Assembly: GCA_028335825.1 (NCBI GenBank)
Contig: JAIOKI010000012.1
Location: 458,756-522,755 of the forward strand
Source of the DNA: Nosema muscidifuracis
Taxonomy: Eukaryota; Microsporidia; Nosematidae
Length of the DNA stretch: 64,000 nt
Reading direction: 5' to 3'
Shown here: piece by piece, positions 31,480 to 40,000 of the stretch
Layout of the letters: every line of letters starts with the position of its first letter
Numbering within the stretch: position 1 is the stretch's first letter
Notes under the pieces: generated by a model
Seen by the model: only the letters and a program-made list of their open reading frames with translations
What the model was told of the DNA's origin: nothing
Databases searched by the model: none
Made by a program: the position numbers and the translations under genes

Positions 31480-32870
31480 TATTTTTTTTGTAATATTCAA
31501 TCATCAATGTAGTACAGAGAATTCTATAAAGATATAGAAGATACGATATTTTTAAGCACAAAAAAAATAGTTTACAATTATCGATATTAGAGAAAAATTA
31601 TTTTTATTCATATAAATATTATTCTTTCGAAAGTCAAATGATCTGATAGACTATTAAGTGAAACAACGAATCATCTTAATTTAAATAAAAATAATAAATC
31701 AAACTATATTCTTCTAGTGGAACAAATATGAGACGTATTTTGAAGAATTCTAAATTAGAGACATTGAATATGAGATATTTTATGATTAATCAGGACCTTC
31801 TCAAAAAAGTTATTGATATTATACGATAATGAAAAGTGCAAATTTATTCATTCAATGTTTATGTAAAATCTTCGAAAATTGCTTTTGAAGTGATGACATA
31901 ATCATAAATTTTGAAAATTTGTTTTAAAGAATATTTTAATAATTTTTGTTATTGTCTGATGAAATTTTTTTAAGATGAGTTTTTAAAGATTTTAAATTTG
32001 GATTATACAGTTTATTTTACAATAATACAGAAATTCATAATGATTTTATCAAAAATACTTCAAAAGAAGAAAGCGAATTCGAAATAACTCTGTGCATTTA
32101 TGATAAAAATGTCTTATGTTTTTTATGAAAGTCATATTAGCATTAACGGAAAAAAACATTACTAAAGAGATTTATGATGAGATGAAAGTGCTTTTTAGAT
32201 TTTCATTAAATCTTAAAAACGATGATCTAATGTCAGATGTATTGTTTTACTAATCTTTGACTAATTATATAGAGTCATACTATTCGCCGTATTCTATAAT
32301 TTTCTTTCATATACTCAGAAGTCGTAGTTTATTAACAGTAAATGAGTTTGAAAATATAATGAAGCTAAATTTTTCGTTAAGAAGTTTAAATGATAATCAG
32401 AAAGAAAAGTTTGCTTTGAAAATCACTTACAATAATTTATTTGACGAAATTATAAAAAAATGATTGCATGTAATAAGACCAACCCCTAAATATTGTCATT
32501 ATAACTACTAATGATTTTATTTGCAAGAGTTCTTAACGAAATATATTTATCAGATGATTATCCAATTGAGAGGTATCACTGGAAAGAATTATATGATGAA
32601 ATATTATTAAACTATATTTATTTAAAGATAATAAATTTCTTTTAATATATTTAAACATGTTTTATTAAATCTAAAAAAATGTCACATACATACTTCAATA
32701 TGAACAGACAGCTATCTTAAAAAATATTAGCTCATATTTCAAAAAATCCACCAATGATTTACCATAAACATAATTTTAATTTACATGAATACAAAGAAAT
32801 GTATCAGGAAGAAAAATTACGTTATATAATGAATTAAATTGATTTTATTAATGCACAATATTAAAAGTTA
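31480..32870 (+). pseudogene. Decayed secreted ~540-residue family gene (inverted copy of 29277)
   Basis: Colinear fragments of the 29277 protein on the opposite strand: YREFYKDIEDTIF near 31513, then the region 32257-32463 (ESYYSPYSIIFFHILRS, NDNQKEKFALKITYNNLFD) matching ESYCSPYSIILFHILRG and NEKRKAALKIVYNNLFE. IRPTPKYCHYNY near 32480 matches LRPYPQYCKYNY, and a tail remnant LHEYKEMYQEEKLRYIMN ends near 32838. Many frameshifts and stops lie between these fragments. A CCC motif at 31476-31478 is still present in front. With 29277 it forms an inverted duplicate pair in which one member has died. Confidence 0.85.
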
Positions 32871-33752
32871 ACTAATTTTTTATTTTTGTGTATTTTAATT
32901 GACTAAGATTATAAACAAAGTATTCGTTTAAAAAACCTTATTATATGTATAAAAACATTTATCTATGATCAACTCTACTTAAGTTATATAAGTTTAATTG
33001 AATATATAATATCTTATTTTCTTATAATAGTATGGTCATTTACCTTAAAAATTATTTTAAGATTCTTGTACCACATTTATTTTCTTCCTCGAGTATCTTA
33101 TATGCAACAGATCTTAAGTAGTCTAATGTAAATCTTTTCAAAGTCATCTTTTAAACCTTTATCTACACATATATTACTATTTATTCATCTATTATAATGT
33201 TATTTTAGTATGAATTATAGTATCTTGTTACTACGTCATACAAGGTCATTGCGTAGAGAATAATTCTTTTTTCTAAATTTATGTATTGACCCATAATGTT
33301 AGTCAAAAAGTTATACCCACTGTAGTGATTAAGACTAAGTTATCACTCAAACAATATATATTTTAACGAAATCATCATGAAATTAATAAAAGTATATGGC
33401 TTTAATTATTTATTATATCTAGTATCACTTGATTTAAAACCTATCAAAAAATCAATAATTTATGAAACTAAATCAACATTTTATGAAGGAAATGACTTAA
33501 TTTAAAAAAATTAAATTTAACGTATACCGATTTCTTTGTCCCATATAAAATATAATTTTTGAACATGATTCTTACAGATAATAGTGAGAAAATATTATAC
33601 ATAATAAGACTCAAGCTGGTTATATTTTACCTCAATTAATACAAAAACAATAACAAATAAATAATCTTTCCATAGATAACTCTTTAAGTTATAATTAACT
33701 AATTCTTCTTCCTAAATTTTAATAAGTCTTTTATAAATTAATAAAATATTAT
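32871..33752. other. AT-rich intergenic region
   Basis: No gene, RNA or repeat is supported. Confidence 0.5.
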
Positions 33753-34676
33753 TTATTCTAGATCTAAAGTAATATAAATCGAAATAAATAATATAGAAAG
33801 AGTCATTAAGATACCTGGTACTATTATTTTTATGTTCTTGTTATTATCATATCCTAAAATCACTAAAATAAAAAATACTAATGTTGAGACTATCGATAAT
33901 GAAATCATATAATAAAACGTATTTTGTTGACAAATTGATATATTACTATCTATAGATTTAGAATCAGAAAATACATAATCTGGTAAATCAATTTCTCCTA
34001 ACTCTCTCTTAACAATAGTTTTAGAATTATTATTTTTATAAAGTTCTAAAATTACATCTAAATCCTCGAAATATACTATTGGAACACAATTGTTTTCTTT
34101 TTGAACTTCATTGATTTCAGTTCTAACTTTCATTCCTAAAATCTTTTCGATTTGTTCAATTTCCCAAGTATAATCCTCATTACTACAATTATTTTGTGAT
34201 ACCTTCTTTAGAAAAAAATCGATACAATCTTTTATATTTCTACATCCATCTCGTAAATCATAAGCATCACATAATGATATTAAACCATTATTGAGATTGT
34301 TGATTGCTTTAAATAATTTGTAATATGTATTATAAGTTACTAACCTTCCATCTTGAACTTTTTTATCAAGAAAATCACAATCTAAATACTCGATATCAGA
34401 CCACAAGTTATCAGTATCATAAGCTTTACATTCATAATCAATTCCATTGTTGCTAAAAGATTCACCTACACAATCCCGATTACAATTACACATTTTACGA
34501 GTAAGATGTACAAGACATTTTGGTATTTTTTGTATAATAGTTGTTGGTGATACTTCTTCACTGATATTTAAAGTATTAAATCGTTTGCAAGATGTAGATG
34601 ATTTTTCCAGATGTTCATCCCGCCAAATCTTGAATTTTTCAAATAATTTAATTTCATTTTCTGTAAATCCCTGCAT
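33753..34676 (-). CDS. Cysteine-rich protein with C-terminal membrane hairpin (paralog family, copy 5)
   Basis: 307 residues from the ATG at 34676; the open frame reaches six codons further upstream but only to a GTG, and the downstream ATG aligns with the starts of the other copies. Marks: FKIWRDEHLEKSSTSCKR, IPKCLVHLTRKMCNCNRDC, CKAYDTDNLWSDIEYLDCDF, LCDAYDLRDGC and CIDFFLKKVSQNNC. A dibasic VKREL site precedes the membrane part. Two hydrophobic segments (SLSIVSTLVFFILVILGY; IIVPGILMTLSILFISIYI) are separated by DNNKNIK. It is nearest in sequence to copy 4. No N-terminal signal peptide is seen. The function is unknown. Confidence 0.87.
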   Translation of the reverse strand: MQGFTENEIKLFEKFKIWRDEHLEKSSTSCKRFNTLNISEEVSPTTIIQKIPKCLVHLTRKMCNCNRDCVGESFSNNGIDYECKAYDTDNLWSDIEYLDCDFLDKKVQDGRLVTYNTYYKLFKAINNLNNGLISLCDAYDLRDGCRNIKDCIDFFLKKVSQNNCSNEDYTWEIEQIEKILGMKVRTEINEVQKENNCVPIVYFEDLDVILELYKNNNSKTIVKRELGEIDLPDYVFSDSKSIDSNISICQQNTFYYMISLSIVSTLVFFILVILGYDNNKNIKIIVPGILMTLSILFISIYITLDLE

Positions 34677-35292
34677 AGATAATAAGACTAGCACGATTAT
34701 ATATTTGTTAAGTTAATTTTAATTTAAGTTCCATCAAGATTATAAATGTTTTATTTTTATCTGTTTATATTTAAAGTCTTGTAGTTTATCATAACAGTAA
34801 ATTGATATTAATTAATTTGTTTTCTAATTTGTGATGAAAATTCAGGCAATAATCAAAATTTGAAATGAAATATTGGTTATAGTAATATAATTTGTTTGTT
34901 ATGAGTTAAACGAACATATTTATTTTTTAATAATATAGCTAATTGTATAATGAATCCACTTATTCTAAATATGTCAAATATCTCAAAATATGTGACAATT
35001 GATGTATTGTGTTGACAATTTATTTAGTAAACTATTTATTTTAAGCTGAGAAAAATAAAGAGATTCACACTATATACTTGAAATAATATGTTATATTATT
35101 AGATCACATTTCTATAAGTAATTTATTCAATAATTTCTTTGTAAAAGGATAATATAAAAAACCAGTTGAAAGAAATTAATTATTATATTTAATATTTACT
35201 GTACAGAGAATGTGTTTTGACACAAAGAAAATCTAATAATGTCTAAATAATAAATCCTTATGACTCAAAAAAATATGTAAAATAAATTTAGT
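34677..35292. other. AT-rich intergenic region
   Basis: Non-coding spacer between the cysteine-rich gene and the end of the giant HECT gene. No recognised feature. Confidence 0.5.
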
Positions 35293-37071
35293 TTAAATTA
35301 TTTCAAATCCTTCACTACACTCATTTATAGCATAGACAATATTTCTTCTTAAATCATCATATGTAGAATATTCAGGTAAATCTAATTGATTAAAACACGT
35401 ATGAGCAGAAGGAAGTCTTACAGAATCTGATTTTACTTTATGTATAGAAAACTTCTGTGTTCCACTATTTCCTTGTAAATTAATAAATCCATCAAAGGGA
35501 ACTCTTGTAGACCCTGTACAGAATTGTAATAATTTAGCCTTTTCATCAGGAGTAAATCCATGTACTGCTCTCCAAAACCATACAATATTTCTAGAATTCT
35601 TAGTATATCCATTATAAGTTGTATTATTCTGCCAGTCTTCTACATTAATCTCTGGAATACCGCATATTAATAATTCTAGCTCTTTCTCAGTAAAAATAGA
35701 AATTAAGTCTTCATTTATTAATTCAAATAATCCTTCTTTTATAGCATTTAACTGTAGTTCAACATTTTTAGTTAATTTTCTTTGTACTACTAAATCTATA
35801 TATTCATTCTTATTCTGATCATTTACTAAAATATTCTTACCATTAGGAATAAGATCTTCTTCAAGACATGTACCAAATTCATTATTCTCATAAGAAAATG
35901 TTAAATTTAAAATATTATCTATAGAATTATCTCTTATCCATATTAAAGAATTATAATATTGGTAATCTATTTCTTCTAAATCTGAAAGATCACACTTCTT
36001 ATTGAGGAGGTATTTATATACTGACTTATCAAAATGAATTCCTAAATTATATCCTTCAATTATTACCTTAGCTAAAAGTCTTCCTACAAATTTAAAATAT
36101 AATAAATGATCAGCATTGATATTACTATTGATAAATGGATGTACTGTAGTATGTTTATCTGATGAGTATACAAAAAGACCTAAATCAGGATTTAAAGCTT
36201 CTTTTATAATTAATTCTAACCATTCTTTTGTTAATCCACCGAAATCTAATCCTTTCTCCCCTGAAAATTTTATTTGAATTCTTTTAGTTTTCAATTCTTT
36301 ATAAGATTTATTCATAATCTGGAAGAAAGAATCTTCAAGGACTGATTTTCTACGAACTGTAATAGAAAATGATCCATCTATATAATAATCCATATCATCT
36401 ATTTTATTTCTTAGATATTTCAGTTTATTAGTAAAACTTAGTATATTAAATTTGTATAAAAATGGTACTATATTATCATTACCTCTTAATAGATTATTCA
36501 TATTATCTGTATTATTTTGAATATTCTTTTCTAATTCTTGACGTTTTCTCTTATATTTTTCTATGATATTATTCTTATTCTGTGTAGATAAGAAAATTAA
36601 GAAATTTACAAACCCTTCATAGAGACTAAAAAGTGGAATTATTTTTAAGAAAGTAGAATCCATAGTTAATTCAGAAGTAATCTTATCGAAGGAATCATAA
36701 ATTTCATAGTTGATGAAATCAACTTCTTGAGATTTATTAAACAAGTTTTGTTCATATAAACATACAAAATCAAGGTGATGAATATTTTTCTTCTCAATAT
36801 TAAATTTAGTTCTTAGTTCTTCAATATGAAGCTTATATTTCTTATTGTAGTGATCGAATATAAAATTACTTAATTCATCAATTACTAATAAATATCTGTT
36901 AAATGTATCATAATCATCTATATTACTCATAGCTTGTAGCAGTAATACAGATATGAATTCAATAAGAATATTTTTTAGATTTTTCATGCAGAACTTTGTT
37001 AGATAATTTCGTGTTTTTCTACTAATTACCAATCTTAAAACTTTTCCAAATTCTTCAAGTATATTAATATT
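35293..37071 (-). CDS. Tom1/HUWE1-type HECT E3 ubiquitin ligase, C-terminal part
   Basis: The frame is open from about 37071 and overlaps the end of the frame at 37035-42434 by about 11 codons. From the TTG at 37032 it encodes 579 residues; no ATG suitable for an independent start occurs near its beginning. The HECT domain fills the last ~365 residues: VRRKSVLEDSF, GEKGLDFGGLTKEW, YFKFVGRLLAKVI, ELELLICGIPEINVEDW, FCTGSTRVPFDGF, and the active-site stretch LPSAHTCFNQLDLPEYSTYD (Cys at 546 of this numbering). The end ...AINECSEGFEII matches the Tom1/HUWE1 subgroup closely. It transfers ubiquitin from an E2 to substrates; Tom1-type ligases act in nuclear and ribosome quality control. It is most likely the 3' end of one gene with 37035-42434, separated by one apparent -1 shift. 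Confidence 0.9.
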   Translation of the reverse strand, partial: NINILEEFGKVLRLVISRKTRNYLTKFCMKNLKNILIEFISVLLLQAMSNIDDYDTFNRYLLVIDELSNFIFDHYNKKYKLHIEELRTKFNIEKKNIHHLDFVCLYEQNLFNKSQEVDFINYEIYDSFDKITSELTMDSTFLKIIPLFSLYEGFVNFLIFLSTQNKNNIIEKYKRKRQELEKNIQNNTDNMNNLLRGNDNIVPFLYKFNILSFTNKLKYLRNKIDDMDYYIDGSFSITVRRKSVLEDSFFQIMNKSYKELKTKRIQIKFSGEKGLDFGGLTKEWLELIIKEALNPDLGLFVYSSDKHTTVHPFINSNINADHLLYFKFVGRLLAKVIIEGYNLGIHFDKSVYKYLLNKKCDLSDLEEIDYQYYNSLIWIRDNSIDNILNLTFSYENNEFGTCLEEDLIPNGKNILVNDQNKNEYIDLVVQRKLTKNVELQLNAIKEGLFELINEDLISIFTEKELELLICGIPEINVEDWQNNTTYNGYTKNSRNIVWFWRAVHGFTPDEKAKLLQFCTGSTRVPFDGFINLQGNSGTQKFSIHKVKSDSVRLPSAHTCFNQLDLPEYSTYDDLRRNIVYAINECSEGFEII

Positions 37072-40000
37072 TTAAATGATACTATTTTAGTATCTAACTT
37101 TATAAATTCTTTTTTAATTTCCATCTTACTGAGAATAAATAAACACAATTCATTGAATTCTTTTTCTTTTGCTAATATCATTAAACATCTTATAAAATCA
37201 ACATTTTCTTGATATATCTTTTTTGAAGATAAATTAATTACTTTAAATATTTCTAGACATTTCTTTATATTATAAACTGCATCAATAACTGTATAATTTA
37301 AAAATTCATCCATAACTACTGATATAATTTGGTGTTTCCATTCCAAATTGAATGATGCTACTTCTATAAATTCATTAAGACTAGATTGATTTGTATAATT
37401 ACTTGTCAAATAAGATTTTAAAAAATTCATAAAAATCTTAACATCAGCATACATTTCAATATCTTCAGGTAAATCTTTTTCTTCATTCTCTAAACTCATA
37501 CTTGATTCACAACTTGGCGCATATTGAAAATAATCATCTTTGAGTCTCCTTTCATGCTCAGCAAATAATTGTTTTCCAAGTTCTGATAATTGATTGAAAA
37601 ATATTTTATCTATTGGTTTATAATTGACAGAATTCATTTTTCTATTCTCATACCACTCATCTAAAAATATACTTAAAGATTCTTCATTCATATTATTGAT
37701 TTCTTCAATAGTCTTATTAGGTATTACACCATTTTCTTCACCTATACTTGATTCATCAGAAAATTCCAATTCTTCTTCTATTTCTTCACTTTGGTTAGAT
37801 AAAGACAATTGATCTTCAAAATTGCTTTCCTTGGAATCAACAATAAGCTCTACTTTTTCAAGATCATCTTTTTTAATTTTAATAAAATCATTAATATTTT
37901 CTATTTTAAATTCCTTCTCAAAATCATTCTTTATAATTTTAACGAAATTAAAAATATTAAAACTGTTTTCTAAAATTTCAAATTCTTTCTCAGTAATGAA
38001 TAGTGTAGAAAATATACTATTAAAAGGTTTGTACTTTTCTATTTCATATGTTACTTCATCGATAGTATTCTCTGATGAGAATGAGGAATTTAAAATTGTG
38101 ATATCATCAGCTTCTGGAACAATCTCTTCACGATCATCAAAGTATGAATCAGAATCATAGTGATCATGTGATTCATTATCCCAAAAACCTTCATCAGATT
38201 CCTCATTTTCTACCAACACATCATCATTATACTTGCTATAAATAGTTGATATAAAGGAATAAATATAAGAAATCTTATTAGAACCTACAATTTGATTCCA
38301 TGCTATTATAGATGATCTATCATAAGAATTTTTCAATGAAGTTTCTTCATGTATTTCAGGTAATAAGAAATCAGATTCCTTATGTTTTGAAAGGACTGTA
38401 AATATTTTATCAGCTATTCCATAACTCATTAATTTTTCAGATAACATAACAGATATATCTTTATTAAGATGTCTTTCTTTAGAGTAATATCTTATATTGA
38501 CTAAATCTAATGCTGTAAATAGAATTATAACTAAATTATAGATTTTATAATCTTTCGAATCTAATATCTTTTTTTCAATAATCTTATATACCATGTTAAA
38601 TAACTTTTCATTTTCAGATCTTATACAATATGCCAAGAAATCAATAGCTATAAAATAATCTGTTTCAACTGTAATTTTTTCATTGAAAATAATAGGCATT
38701 ATATATTTCTTTATGATAGATTTTATATACTTTTTAGTAATAAATTCTTCATATCTTTTATCATTCATTATTATTTCATTCAAGATATTAAGCATATAAA
38801 TATTTTTAAGACTCATTTTCATGCATCTCAAAAATAGTTTTTCTTGAATGTCTGTAATTTCAGTTATTTTTTTCTCTTCTGTAATTTTGATATCCAGATT
38901 AAGTTCTTGTAAAAAGTCTTTAAATTTATTTTTTAGTACATTTATATCTCTGTAACCTAACAAATAATGAGAATCAATAAACTTGCTATATGAGCATATA
39001 TTAGTTTCTCTAATGGAGTAGTTATTACTTATTTCAATCAACAAATAATGAAATATAGATTTTATAAGCATATTGATATCTTCCTTATTCTTTTTGTTGA
39101 TTAACTTTTCTATAAAATTTAATATCCTCAAGTAAAAAGTCAAGTCTAAGGAAATATTCTGAGATTTAAAATATTTCAAAAATGAAATTATGTAAATTAT
39201 TTTAGATCTTTTTTTTATATTTTTTGATTTGAGTATAACACTTAAATTATTCATAAAGTAATCTATATCAAATTTTAGAAATCCTTCTTTATCGTATAAA
39301 ATATTTATATCTTTAAATATCATATTAATCTTTTCTATATTAGCCTTAATACGACTAAAGGTTAATTTCTTAAGCACGTAAATGCTTATATTTATAAATA
39401 ATTTAGATATCGCGAATTTATGATTAACGAGATATAATACAACATCAATATTTCCATCATAATCATTTTTTATGATCATCTTATAATCGTCCATATCTAA
39501 GATTTTACATATAAATTTTGCATCATCAAATACTTTCTTAAAATTTATTTCTTTTCCTTTTTTATAATTATTGATATAATATTCAATTATTTTTCTTTCT
39601 TCTTCTATACTAAATTTTTGATTTCCTACAATAAGATCATTTACAGATTTATAGATATCACTATTTTTACTATTCTTAGTCAAAAAATCAAATATTTTAA
39701 AGCATGTATCTTTTCTATGAAATTTAAGATTACGAAGATTTAACTTACAAATCAAACTAAATAATGATTCTTTAGACCATAAACTTTCATTATTTAGAAT
39801 ATCATTACTCGAAATCCAATCTAAAAAATATCTTGTTTCAATAAAATTAAACTTATGAATATTGTTTTCGATTATATGAAGGAAGAATTTCATGTTTTTC
39901 TTAATTAAACTATCTGATAATTTATTAACAACTGCATTATAATCCATCATATTAATTTCTTTAAATGAATTATTATTAATTGATGATCTTATTTTTATTT

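Noticed and set aside
34677-34694. GTG start extending copy 5 of the cysteine-rich family by six codons
   Set aside because: The ATG at 34676 lines up with the starts of the paralogs, and GTG starts are not expected in microsporidian nuclear genes.
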